From Gammaproteobacteria bacterium (GTDB taxonomy: Bacteria > Pseudomonadota > Gammaproteobacteria > GCA-002705445 > GCA-002716945): 64,000 bases of DNA. Shown here one piece after another: positions 55,496 through 64,000 of the stretch. The position numbers were made by a program, and so were the translations under genes. The stretch is taken from NCBI GenBank assembly GCA_016779485.1, contig JADHNN010000004.1, positions 37,981-101,980 of the forward strand, in the 5' to 3' direction. The notes below the pieces were generated by a model, which worked only from the letters and a program-made list of their open reading frames with translations, searched no databases and was not told where the DNA came from. Within the stretch, counting starts at the first letter, position 1, and every line of letters begins with the position of its first letter.

Positions 55496-56022
55496 TATCC
55501 TTTCTCCACTTGCGTCAATGATAGTTCTATTGGTGTTGGCTTCCCAAAGACTAAAACTGATACTTTAAGCTTATTTTTTTCAAAATCAACTGTTTCTACT
55601 ACCCCATTAAAGTCATTAAAAGGCCCGTCAGTTATACGAACAACTTCTCCGGGCTCAAACATTACTTTTGGTTTAGGCTTATCTATATCATCTTTCATTG
55701 ATTGTATTAAATTATCTGCCTCAGACTGCTTTAGAGGTACTGGCTTATCGCTCGTCCCACCTATAAAGCCCAATACTTGTGGTGCATCTTTCACCAAATG
55801 CCATGTCTCATCATTCATATCCATCTTGATCATCACATAACCAGGAAAATATTTTCTTTCGGATCTCTTCTTTTTTCCCTCTTTTATTTCAAGAACTTCC
55901 TCAGTTGGTACCAAGATTTCTTCAAATGAATCCTCTAAACCGCTTCTTTTAATTCTATCTTCTAATGTTATTTTGACTTTATTTTCATAACCAGAAAATG
56001 CTTGTAATACATACCAATCCAT
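55495..56022 (-). CDS. nusG: transcription termination/antitermination factor NusG
   Basis: [37 protein letters not shown]; start trimmed from the ORF track. Confidence 0.97.
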   Translation of the reverse strand: MDWYVLQAFSGYENKVKITLEDRIKRSGLEDSFEEILVPTEEVLEIKEGKKKRSERKYFPGYVMIKMDMNDETWHLVKDAPQVLGFIGGTSDKPVPLKQSEADNLIQSMKDDIDKPKPKVMFEPGEVVRITDGPFNDFNGVVETVDFEKNKLKVSVLVFGKPTPIELSLTQVEKG

Positions 56023-56390
56023 TATGCTACTCCATATAAAGTGCCAATTGCCCAACCAAGGAGCATATCAAATAACCATAATAGTATTCCGATAACAATT
56101 ACGACAAATATCACTCCAAGAGTGGTTTGAGTAGTTTCTTGTTTTGTTGGCCATGTTACTTTCTTAAGTTCAATTTTTGAGTCCGTTACATAAGAATATA
56201 CTAATTTTCCAAAATCACTTTGATATCCAATATAACCAGACAGTATTAATACAGCGATCATACCTAGTACTCTGTAGAATAATCTTATATCACTGAAGTA
56301 ATAAAAAAGAATCATGCCCATTACAAGCACTCCAATAGCGGCAATCAGATAAGTCTTATTTGATTTTACTTCAATATTTGCTTCTGTCAT
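56022..56390 (-). CDS. secE: preprotein translocase SecE
   Basis: ELKKVTWPTKQETTQTTLGVIFVV. Confidence 0.97.
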   Translation of the reverse strand: MTEANIEVKSNKTYLIAAIGVLVMGMILFYYFSDIRLFYRVLGMIAVLILSGYIGYQSDFGKLVYSYVTDSKIELKKVTWPTKQETTQTTLGVIFVVIVIGILLWLFDMLLGWAIGTLYGVA

Positions 56391-56412
56391 GGCAATCCTT
56401 ATGTTAATTCGT

Positions 56413-56485
56413 CAGGCCAGGAGGGACTCGAACCCCCAACCTACGGTTTTGGAGACCGTCGCTCTACCAGTTGAGCTACTAGCCT
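56413..56485 (-). tRNA. tRNA-Trp (CCA)
   Basis: Cloverleaf: acceptor AGGCTAG/CTGGCCT, anticodon CCA, GGTTCGAGTCC T arm. Confidence 0.95.
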
Positions 56486-56509
56486 ATCTCTCTTAACCTA
56501 ATGATAGTA

Positions 56510-57700
56510 TTACTCTACTATTTTCGAAACGACTCCAGCTCCAACAGTTTTGCCACCTTCACGAATCGCAAATTTCAAACCAGCTTCTAAAGCGATAGGT
56601 GTAATAAGTTCAACATTCATTTTAACATTATCGCCAGGCATAACCATTTCTACATCTTTAGGTAATTCTATAGCTCCAGTTACATCTGTAGTTCTGAAGT
56701 AAAATTGCGGTCTGTAGTTACCAAAGAATGGGGTATGTCTTCCGCCTTCATCTTTTGACAATACATAAACTTCACATTCAAATTTAGTATGAGGTTTGAT
56801 AGAACCAGGAACGCATAATACTTGCCCTCTCTCTACCTCCTCACGTTTAGTACCCCTAAGTAATACACCAACATTATCACCAGCAACACCTTCGTCAAGA
56901 AGCTTTCTAAACATTTCAACACCAGTACATGTAGTTTTTTGAGTATCTTTTATTCCAACAATTTCTATTTCCTCACCTACATTTACTTTTCCTCTTTCTA
57001 TACGACCAGTTACAACTGTTCCTCTACCGGAAATTGAAAAAACATCCTCAATTGGCATTAGGAATGATTGATCTACTGGACGCTCTGGAACTGGAATAAA
57101 CTTATCCATTTCCTCAACAAGTTTTTCAATCGAGGGTACTCCTATTTCAGATGTATCCCCTTCGAGAGCTTTAAGTGCAGAACCTGAAATTATAGGTACA
57201 TCGTCACCTGGGAAATCATATTTAGATAACAGCTCTCTAATTTCCATCTCAACTAACTCTGTTAATTCTGCATCATCAACTTGATCGGCTTTATTCAAAT
57301 AAACAACGATATGTGGCACACCTACTTGTCTCGCAAGAAGAATATGCTCTCTTGTTTGTGGCATAGGTCCGTCGGCTGCTGAACACACTAGAATCGCTCC
57401 ATCCATTTGCGCAGCGCCTGTAATCATATTTTTAACATAGTCAGCATGCCCTGGGCAATCAACGTGCGCATAATGTCTATCAGTAGATTCATATTCTACA
57501 TGAGCTGTAGCAATAGTAATTCCACGCTCTCTTTCTTCAGGTGCATTATCAATTTGGTCATAGGCTTTAAAATCGCCACCGAATTTTTCACCCATCACTT
57601 TAGTGATAGCTGCTGTTAATGTTGTTTTTCCATGGTCCACGTGGCCAATTGTGCCAACGTTTACATGGGCTTTATTTCTTTCAAATTTTTCCTTAGCCAT
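56510..57700 (-). CDS. tuf: elongation factor Tu
   Basis: [21 protein letters not shown], full-length EF-Tu. Confidence 0.99.
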   Translation of the reverse strand: MAKEKFERNKAHVNVGTIGHVDHGKTTLTAAITKVMGEKFGGDFKAYDQIDNAPEERERGITIATAHVEYESTDRHYAHVDCPGHADYVKNMITGAAQMDGAILVCSAADGPMPQTREHILLARQVGVPHIVVYLNKADQVDDAELTELVEMEIRELLSKYDFPGDDVPIISGSALKALEGDTSEIGVPSIEKLVEEMDKFIPVPERPVDQSFLMPIEDVFSISGRGTVVTGRIERGKVNVGEEIEIVGIKDTQKTTCTGVEMFRKLLDEGVAGDNVGVLLRGTKREEVERGQVLCVPGSIKPHTKFECEVYVLSKDEGGRHTPFFGNYRPQFYFRTTDVTGAIELPKDVEMVMPGDNVKMNVELITPIALEAGLKFAIREGGKTVGAGVVSKIVE

Positions 57701-57797
57701 TTTTTTAATTCCCGGGTTAGTTAAGTTTCAAGTGGATGATATAATAAACCACTTTTGTGTGCAATTACACTAAAATTTTAACAAAATCAATGAAAAA

Positions 57798-57870
<73 letters not shown>

Positions 57871-57945
57871 AATCTATCAGTCCATGGGATGATATTAAAA
57901 AGAAGGCTTATATACAACAAAGATTGATCTATATTTAATACTTCA

Positions 57946-57978
57946 GAGCTAATTAATAAGGGATGAATTAATTAGCTC
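57946..57978. repeat. perfect 12-bp inverted repeat, 9-nt loop, between tRNA-Thr and tRNA-Gly
   Basis: GAGCTAATTAAT-AAGGGATGA-ATTAATTAGCTC. Confidence 0.85.
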
Positions 57979-58075
57979 CTAATTTACCTTTCTGGAGGAA
58001 AAGTTGATCTTACTTTAAAAGATAATTATGAAAATTTGATTACTTATGAGTTAAGTATTTGTGTAGATTATTTTG

Positions 58076-58146
58076 AGCGGGTAGCGGGAATCGAACCCGC
58101 ATCGTCAGCTTGGAAGGCTGAAGTTCTACCATTGTACCATACCCGC
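58076..58146 (-). tRNA. tRNA-Gly (TCC)
   Basis: Acceptor GCGGGTA/TACCCGC, anticodon TCC. Confidence 0.95.
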
Positions 58147-58159
58147 ATCAATGTGATTT

Positions 58160-58241
58160 TGGAGGGGGCAGGATTCGAACCTGCGAAGGCAGGGCCAGCA
58201 GATTTACAGTCTGCCCTCGTTGACCGCTTGAGTACCCCTCC
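58160..58241 (-). tRNA. tRNA-Tyr (GTA)
   Basis: Class II tRNA with long variable arm, anticodon GTA, acceptor GGAGGGG/CCCCTCC. Confidence 0.95.
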
Positions 58242-58323
58242 AGAAATCAACCTGTGTATATTAACAAAGCAAGTAAAAATTAGCACTAGTTTTCTTTATT
58301 CGAAAGAATGATATTAGGTCTGC

Positions 58324-58533
58324 TCAGTATGGTCGTTCTGGTTTTTTAATAAACCATAGATATAACATCCAAGCAATACCAAAAGAGAATATAACCTGAC
58401 TTGTTTGATTGAAATTATTAGCATAGAAAATTAAGGAGAGGACTATGGTTGCAAACAACACAAAGAATGCTTCTATTCTATTCGATGTAATCTTCATACC
58501 ATATATTCTTGGCGGTGGCCCTAAAGGTTTCAT
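58324..58533 (-). CDS. hypothetical small membrane protein (2 TM)
   Basis: 69 aa, two hydrophobic segments; 4-nt overlap with the upstream ORF. Confidence 0.55.
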   Translation of the reverse strand: MKPLGPPPRIYGMKITSNRIEAFFVLFATIVLSLIFYANNFNQTSQVIFSFGIAWMLYLWFIKKPERPY

Positions 58534-58760
58534 TTTCTCTCCATTAGCTTAATAATATTTGTATTAAGTACATTTATATCATGAGTCTTAATAATATTAT
58601 AGACTTCTTCTACCTTGATTTGTTCCTTTTTTGCAATATGGTAAAGACCGGGTTTTTTCTTGAATGAATTTATAATGGTTTTATTTAATTTATAATAATC
58701 CACAGTTTTTAGAATAAAAAAAGTATGCAAAAAAGTTTTGATGTTCTTATTGGTATACAT
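58530..58760 (-). CDS. hypothetical protein
   Basis: 76 aa ORF overlapping both neighbours by a few nt; no family recognised. Confidence 0.45.
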   Translation of the reverse strand: MYTNKNIKTFLHTFFILKTVDYYKLNKTIINSFKKKPGLYHIAKKEQIKVEEVYNIIKTHDINVLNTNIIKLMERK

Positions 58761-59154
58761 TAATCATTTCTTCTAAGTCATCTAGACTTTTTTGTTTTTT
58801 TTTATCAAATCTCTCAAAAATTTTTAGATATTTACCGCACATATTTTTTTGTGAATTAAGCTTTAGTCTCGAAAGCTGATTGATAGTTGCCGACTTTGTT
58901 TTTATATAAGATGATCTCAACATATTATAGTCATCGTCCGTGATAAGTAAGTATTTCTTCTTAATGTCATCCAATAAAATAAAAAGATTGGCTGATTCTT
59001 GCTCATCATTATAATTTTTCACACAAAGAGAACTATATCCATCAATGCTTGCTGTATAATTAACGAGATCTAAAAATGCTTTATTAGGATTAGCTGCAAC
59101 TATATTAGAAAAAAATAATGTCAAAATAAAGAACTTAACTATAAATACTTTCAT
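58747..59154 (-). CDS. hypothetical secreted protein
   Basis: 135 aa with signal-like N-terminus (FFILTLFFSNIVAA). Confidence 0.5.
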   Translation of the reverse strand: MKVFIVKFFILTLFFSNIVAANPNKAFLDLVNYTASIDGYSSLCVKNYNDEQESANLFILLDDIKKKYLLITDDDYNMLRSSYIKTKSATINQLSRLKLNSQKNMCGKYLKIFERFDKKKQKSLDDLEEMINVYQ

Positions 59155-59491
59155 ATATCTCTTTTATAATTTCCTTATTAATATTGTATCCTTTTATATG
59201 AAAAAAATTTTCAAAGTCTCTAATAAACAGATCTTTATTATAGTTCTTATCGACTAAATTTACAGCCTGTGCTACAAAAGCTTTAAGCTCCCACTTAATG
59301 AACTGAGAATTACCTAGAGATGGGAAGTTCTTCTTATTAAGATGTGCTTGATCAATAATTTTTTTCCATACAGGCACCATGTTACTAGATGATAAAAGCT
59401 TTTGAAGTGTATCAAGCCATACTCCGTTCCATATTGTAGGATCTAAATCGGAAAATATATGTCTAACTTTAAGAGGTAAATCTTTATTCAT
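59135..59491 (-). CDS. hypothetical protein
   Basis: Start placed at MNKDLPLKVRH because the longer ORF runs into tRNA-Thr; no family recognised. Confidence 0.5.
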   Translation of the reverse strand: MNKDLPLKVRHIFSDLDPTIWNGVWLDTLQKLLSSSNMVPVWKKIIDQAHLNKKNFPSLGNSQFIKWELKAFVAQAVNLVDKNYNKDLFIRDFENFFHIKGYNINKEIIKEIYESIYS

Positions 59492-59555
59492 TGCTAAAAC
59501 TTCGATATTATACGTCTTTATTATATCATTATGTCTATAATAGATTTTATAAATT

Positions 59556-59629
59556 GCCACCTTAGCTCAGTTGGCCAGAGCAGGGGTTTTGTAAACCTCA
59601 GGTCGTCAGTTCGAATCTGACAGGTGGCT
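59556..59629 (+). tRNA. tRNA-Thr (TGT)
   Basis: Acceptor GCCACCT/AGGTGGC, anticodon TGT; TATAAT at 59536-59541 upstream. Confidence 0.94.
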
Positions 59630-59649
59630 CAGAATAATCGGTGATTACA

Positions 59650-60123
59650 ATGGACAAAATACCAATGACAGTAGAGGGAGAAAAGTTACTTAGAGAGGAG
59701 CTCTCTTTGTTAAAAACAGTAAATCGACCTCAAATATCAGAAGCAATAAAAGAAGCAAGAGAAAAAGGTGACTTAAAAGAAAATGCGGAATATCATGCGG
59801 CCAGAGAGCAACAAAGTTTTGTTGAGGGTCGAATAAAAGATATTGAAGGCAAGCTATCAAATGCACAAATTATAGATATCTCGAGAATGCCTGTATCAGA
59901 AAAAGTTATTTTTGGTACTACTGTTGTAGTAGCTGATGAGAACAATAAAAAAATTACTTACAAAATCGTAGGTGAAGACGAAGCTGATTTAAAGAAAGGT
60001 AAAATATCTGTCACGTCTCCTATTTCCAGAGCACTAGTAGGTAAAAATGAAGGTGATGATGTTACTATCAAGACGCCATCGGGCGATATTCAATATGAAA
60101 TTATTGAGGTTAAATATGTCTGA
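59650..60123 (+). CDS. greA: transcription elongation factor GreA
   Basis: [35 protein letters not shown]; start moved to ATG 59650. Confidence 0.97.
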   Translation: MDKIPMTVEGEKLLREELSLLKTVNRPQISEAIKEAREKGDLKENAEYHAAREQQSFVEGRIKDIEGKLSNAQIIDISRMPVSEKVIFGTTVVVADENNKKITYKIVGEDEADLKKGKISVTSPISRALVGKNEGDDVTIKTPSGDIQYEIIEVKYV

Positions 60124-60490
60124 GCCTCAAAAAAATGTCATTGGTGAAAACATTGAGCTATGTGGTTCAGATCCAATAACTGGCTACCATCGAGATGGCT
60201 GTTGCAATACTGATAACTATGACAGGGGTTCTCACACGGTATGTGCAGTTGTAACAGATGAATTTTTAGAATTTTCTAAATCTCGTGGCAATGATTTAAT
60301 AACCCCTATTCCAGAATTAGGTTTTAATGGCTTAGTTCATGGCGATTCTTGGTGTTTGTGCGCTGATAGGTGGCTTGAAGCTTATCAAAATAATAAAGCA
60401 CCGTATGTAAAGATTAAATCAACAAACATAAAAGCGCTTGAAAAAATAGATTTAGATAGTTTAAAAGAATTCGCTCTAGACATTTCTTGA
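60116..60490 (+). CDS. DUF2237 family protein
   Basis: [57 protein letters not shown]; start overlaps greA by 8 nt. Confidence 0.92.
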   Translation: MSEPQKNVIGENIELCGSDPITGYHRDGCCNTDNYDRGSHTVCAVVTDEFLEFSKSRGNDLITPIPELGFNGLVHGDSWCLCADRWLEAYQNNKAPYVKIKSTNIKALEKIDLDSLKEFALDIS

Positions 60491-60515
60491 CTTTGTATCA
60501 TTCAAAAAGAATAAT
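60487..60515 (+). promoter_or_regulatory. sigma70-type promoter for glutathione peroxidase
   Basis: TTGACT (60487-60492), 17-nt spacer, AATAAT (60510-60515), 6 nt before ATG. Confidence 0.55.
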
Positions 60516-60521
60516 CGTTAC

Positions 60522-61067
60522 ATGAACAAATTATTTTATACGATATTCATGCTATTATCATTATCACTTATGCATGTCTCAGCAAACCAATGCCCTAAAG
60601 CTTTAGACTTTGAGATTAAGCGTCTCGGTGAGGATAAAGTAGAAAATCTTTGTAACTACAAAGGGAATGTCATTCTAGTTGTCAATACTGCTAGCAAGTG
60701 TGGGTTTACACCTCAATATGAAGGTCTTGAAAAACTATACAGCGAAAAGAAAGATAAAGGGTTTGTTGTTCTGGGGTTCCCTTCGCATGATTTTTATCAA
60801 GAGCCTGCGCCCGAACAAGATATAAAAGATTTCTGTAACCTTACTTATGATGTTAAGTTCCCTATGTTTACTAAAGTTAATGTAAGAGGCGCGAAAGCTC
60901 ATCCATTCTATAAAAATCTTGCAAAAGAAACAAATAGCACACCTAAGTGGAATTTTTGGAAATACCTAATTGATAAAGATGGCAAAGTTGTAAAAAGTTA
61001 CTCAATGGTAACTAATCCGAATGGCGATAAGCTTATTAGTATGATCGATAAACTTTTATCAGAATAA
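60522..61067 (+). CDS. glutathione peroxidase family protein with signal peptide (Cys type)
   Basis: VVNTASKCGFTPQYEGLEKLY, KWNFWKYLIDKDGKVV; N-terminal signal LLSLSLMHVSA. Confidence 0.93.
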   Translation: MNKLFYTIFMLLSLSLMHVSANQCPKALDFEIKRLGEDKVENLCNYKGNVILVVNTASKCGFTPQYEGLEKLYSEKKDKGFVVLGFPSHDFYQEPAPEQDIKDFCNLTYDVKFPMFTKVNVRGAKAHPFYKNLAKETNSTPKWNFWKYLIDKDGKVVKSYSMVTNPNGDKLISMIDKLLSE

Positions 61068-61814
61068 TTTAGTTGCATTTTGAATTAGGGCGAGACTTTT
61101 TAATACAAAGTACGGTTCTACTAGACATTTCATCTCTAAATCATTAGATAAATTTTTTGAATAACTTCCAGTTAATACTAACTTTGGCTTAGCTTTTCCT
61201 TTGTCACACAAACCAGAGTATATTGCAGTAACTGATGAAGAGATCATAACTCTATAACCTGAAGTAATCTGTTTGGCTGTATTTGATTGGAAAATATTTG
61301 AGTTTTTACTCTGATTATTCCTAAGTTTAATGTTTTTCAAATTATATATACTTGAAAAACAATTACTGTATCTCTCAGCACCAGCTAATATTAACCCTCC
61401 CATATGGTTACCATTTGCCGTCACGAAATCAATGCTGATTGCGCTACCACAGCTTACAATTAAAGTATTAGTTTTAAATAATCTATGCGCTGCTACTATC
61501 TGCGCCCATCTATCAGAACCTAACTTACTTGGTTGAAGATAACAATTCTTTACCGATAATAGAGTTTTAGTTGATTTAAATTTAATTTCTTTAATTAGTA
61601 TGCCTTTTAGGGTTTTTTTGAACTTATTATTAAATTGATTACTAAGAACTGAGGAGTAAAATAATGTACATTTTTTGTTGATGTAGTTTTTACTTATGTA
61701 CTTACGTAATTGTTCAATATCTTCTAATGGAAAAGATTTTATCTTCAGGAGCTTTTGATTATAAGTTTCTGCAATCTTTATCTGACTGTTACCAATATCC
61801 GCAATTAATTTCAT
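61059..61814 (-). CDS. coaX: type III pantothenate kinase
   Basis: IADIGNSQIKIA, GSDRWAQIVAAHRLF, CGSAISIDFVTANGNHMGGLILAG. Confidence 0.93.
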   Translation of the reverse strand: MKLIADIGNSQIKIAETYNQKLLKIKSFPLEDIEQLRKYISKNYINKKCTLFYSSVLSNQFNNKFKKTLKGILIKEIKFKSTKTLLSVKNCYLQPSKLGSDRWAQIVAAHRLFKTNTLIVSCGSAISIDFVTANGNHMGGLILAGAERYSNCFSSIYNLKNIKLRNNQSKNSNIFQSNTAKQITSGYRVMISSSVTAIYSGLCDKGKAKPKLVLTGSYSKNLSNDLEMKCLVEPYFVLKSLALIQNATKLF

Positions 61815-62572
61815 ACAAGCCTCATAGTGCTATCAATATTATTAATATATTTAATGTTTCCATCACTTTCTATAGTTAACTCTCCATGATCGTTAATACC
61901 TAACAGCCTGCCCTCACAGGCACTCTCATGATCACTTATACAAACTTTTTCTTGATACCAAATTAAGTTTGTATTATAGATTTTTATAATTTTATCTAAG
62001 TTCATCTCACTAATGTTTTTAAATAAGGATTCACAAAATAACGAAATTATTAACGATGCATCTTCGATCATATCTAAATTTGAAAATGGTCTATCAACAT
62101 AAGAATTGTTAGGGATATCTAGATTTATACCAATACCTATTCCAACATAAACCTCTTTATTAGTAGACAATGATTCAATTAATATTCCAGAAACTTTTTT
62201 ATTGTCTAAATATAAATCATTTGGCCATTTGATTTTAATATTTTTATTAGATGTATTTTTTTTTATTACATTCAATAACGAGATACAAGATATATAACTA
62301 AGGCGTCTCAAATCAAAATCCTGTGCGTTGATTTTAAAACATAAACTAAATGAAATAGATTTTTGATTTAAACTCAGCCATGTTTTTTTATTTCGTCCTC
62401 GTGCCGCTCTCTGAGTATTTGCAATAATAACCAAAGGAAATAAATCTCTAGCATATTTATATTTTATATAATCGTTGGTTGAGCTTACATGATTTTTAAA
62501 CAACAGTTTTAAACAGGTATTATTGTAATAAATTGAGTTTAATTCTTTATTTAGTTTAGAGATATTTAACAT
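61811..62572 (-). CDS. birA: biotin-[acetyl-CoA-carboxylase] ligase without N-terminal HTH
   Basis: SSTNDYIK, QRAARGRNKKTWLS, KWPNDLYLDNKKVSGILIE, GIGIGINL. Confidence 0.92.
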   Translation of the reverse strand: MLNISKLNKELNSIYYNNTCLKLLFKNHVSSTNDYIKYKYARDLFPLVIIANTQRAARGRNKKTWLSLNQKSISFSLCFKINAQDFDLRRLSYISCISLLNVIKKNTSNKNIKIKWPNDLYLDNKKVSGILIESLSTNKEVYVGIGIGINLDIPNNSYVDRPFSNLDMIEDASLIISLFCESLFKNISEMNLDKIIKIYNTNLIWYQEKVCISDHESACEGRLLGINDHGELTIESDGNIKYINNIDSTMRLV

Positions 62573-62576
62573 TACT

Positions 62577-62605
62577 TTGACATGATAATTTCAATCACTT
62601 ATTAT
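62577..62605 (+). promoter_or_regulatory. sigma70-type promoter for fpr
   Basis: TTGACA (62577-62582), 17-nt spacer, TATTAT (62600-62605). Confidence 0.65.
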
Positions 62606-62637
62606 TGTCTCACATAAATCAGGAGTAACTTAGCATA

Positions 62638-63378
62638 ATGGCAATTAATTGGATAGAATCTAAGGTTATTGATCAAATAAAATGGACAGATGATTTAGTA
62701 TCTATTCGATTTGAAAATAATGTACCCGCTTATACTGCCGGACAATTTACTAAAATAGGTCTTAAAATTGACGGAGAAATTGTCTCTAGACCATACTCAT
62801 TGGTAAGTGCGCCGCATGAAGACTTTCTTGAAGTGATATATGTAAATGTACCTGACGGTAAACTTACTCCTAAGCTTCATAATTTGAAAAGAGACGATAT
62901 CATTTATGTAATGGATAAGTCATCTGGTTTTTTTGTCATGGATGAAGTTCCAGATGGTGATAAATTATGGTTAATTGCAACTGGTACAGGATTAGGAGTA
63001 TTTATCTCTTTGCTTAAAACAGATGCTCCATGGGAACGTTTTAAAGAAATTGTTTTAGTGCATGGTGTAAGAACAGCAGATGAACTGACGTATCAAACTC
63101 AGATAGAGGAATTTAAATCAAAGCATCCTGATCAATTAAAATATATACAGACAGTTACCCGAGAAAAAGTAGATAATGCACTCAACTCGAGGATACCTGA
63201 TGCTATTAAAGATAAAACCATCACTGGTCTGTGCGGGGAAATTAATAAAAATTCACAATTCATGCTCTGTGGTAACCCAGATATGATTAATGATATGGTT
63301 GAATTATTAGGTGAATATGGACTCGAAAGAAACCGTAGAAGTAAGCCTGGCAATATCACTCTTGAAAAATATTGGTAA
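62638..63378 (+). CDS. fpr: ferredoxin-NADP+ reductase
   Basis: SRPYSLVSAPHEDFLEV, ATGTGLGVFISLLK, FMLCGNPDMINDM. Confidence 0.95.
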   Translation: MAINWIESKVIDQIKWTDDLVSIRFENNVPAYTAGQFTKIGLKIDGEIVSRPYSLVSAPHEDFLEVIYVNVPDGKLTPKLHNLKRDDIIYVMDKSSGFFVMDEVPDGDKLWLIATGTGLGVFISLLKTDAPWERFKEIVLVHGVRTADELTYQTQIEEFKSKHPDQLKYIQTVTREKVDNALNSRIPDAIKDKTITGLCGEINKNSQFMLCGNPDMINDMVELLGEYGLERNRRSKPGNITLEKYW

Positions 63379-63521
63379 CATACATAAATTAGTTAATCTT
63401 TTATATCTTTAAACATTTACTCAATTTACTCCTATCAAATAGCTTCTGATTTAAGCATGATACTATTAAAGCAGAATGAAATATGGTAAATCACATTGTT
63501 TGCAATTAAATTGTTATAAAT

Positions 63522-63550
63522 AAAAAAGGCTCCAATAATGGAGCCTTTTA
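63522..63550 (-). terminator. intrinsic terminator of the rrn operon (possibly bidirectional)
   Basis: GGCTCC-ATTATT-GGAGCC stem-loop followed by T-run on the minus strand. Confidence 0.85.
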
Positions 63551-63557
63551 TATCTAA

Positions 63558-63671
63558 GCTGATGATGTCCTACTCTCACATGGGGAGACCCCACACTACC
63601 ATCGGCGCTGTATAGTTTCACTGCTGAGTTCGAAATGGATCAGGTGGTTCCTATACGCTATTGTCATCAAA
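63558..63671 (-). rRNA. rrf: 5S ribosomal RNA (approximate ends)
   Basis: Conserved GAACCACCTGATCCATTTCGAACTCAG and CGCCGATGGTAGTGTGGGGTCTCCCCATGTGAGAGTAGG. Confidence 0.93.
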
Positions 63672-63739
63672 CATTTAATTTGATTTGGAAAATGTACATG
63701 CTATTTAATCTAGAAAACGAGTTTACTTAAGATTATAAG

Positions 63740-64000
<261 letters not shown>

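Noticed and set aside
56023-56055. N-terminal extension of the nusG ORF (MGNWHFIWSSI)
   Set aside because: Conserved NusG starts at MDWYVLQ; the extension overlaps the secE end.
58068-58286. 72-aa minus-strand ORF over the same tRNAs
   Set aside because: Sense translation of the tRNA genes themselves; not protein coding.
58036-58311. ORF of 91 aa containing RVAGIEPASSAWKAEVLPLYHT and GAGFEPAKAGPADLQSALVDRLSTPP
   Set aside because: It is the antisense translation of tRNA-Gly and tRNA-Tyr, a well-known annotation artefact.

Overview
This 64 kb AT-rich window comes from a compact, streamlined chromosome. Gene content and order (miaB-phoH-ybeY-corC-lnt-leuS-lptE, yhdP, holA, tldD/pmbA, tuf-trnW-secE-nusG-rplKAJL-rpoBC) point to a gammaproteobacterium; I cannot assign the lineage more precisely from this window. 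Almost everything is housekeeping: the rpoBC, str, S10, spc and alpha blocks run nearly without gaps on the minus strand (about 28.7-57.7 kb), followed by a tRNA cluster, greA, gpx, coaX, birA, fpr and the 3' end of an rrn operon (23S-5S). No CRISPR array, prophage, transposon or integron was recognised. The most system-like locus is at 11.3-14.2 kb. It holds an Irr-like Fur-family regulator, DUF3501, a GlpC/HdrD-like Fe-S protein and a rubrerythrin without a rubredoxin domain. The rubrerythrin promoter carries a perfect 19-bp palindrome (ATTTAGAATGATTCTAAAT) resembling an alphaproteobacterial Irr/ICE box, and it overlaps the predicted -10. Other points worth a check: predicted leaderless transcripts (irr, uvrA, gpx), a 12-bp perfect inverted repeat inside the tRNA cluster, a hairpin over the rpoB Shine-Dalgarno, a hairpin between rpsJ and rplC, an L3 C-terminal extension, and four uncharacterised small ORFs at 58.3-59.5 kb. 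All assignments come from reading the sequence and recalled family motifs; no database search was run.
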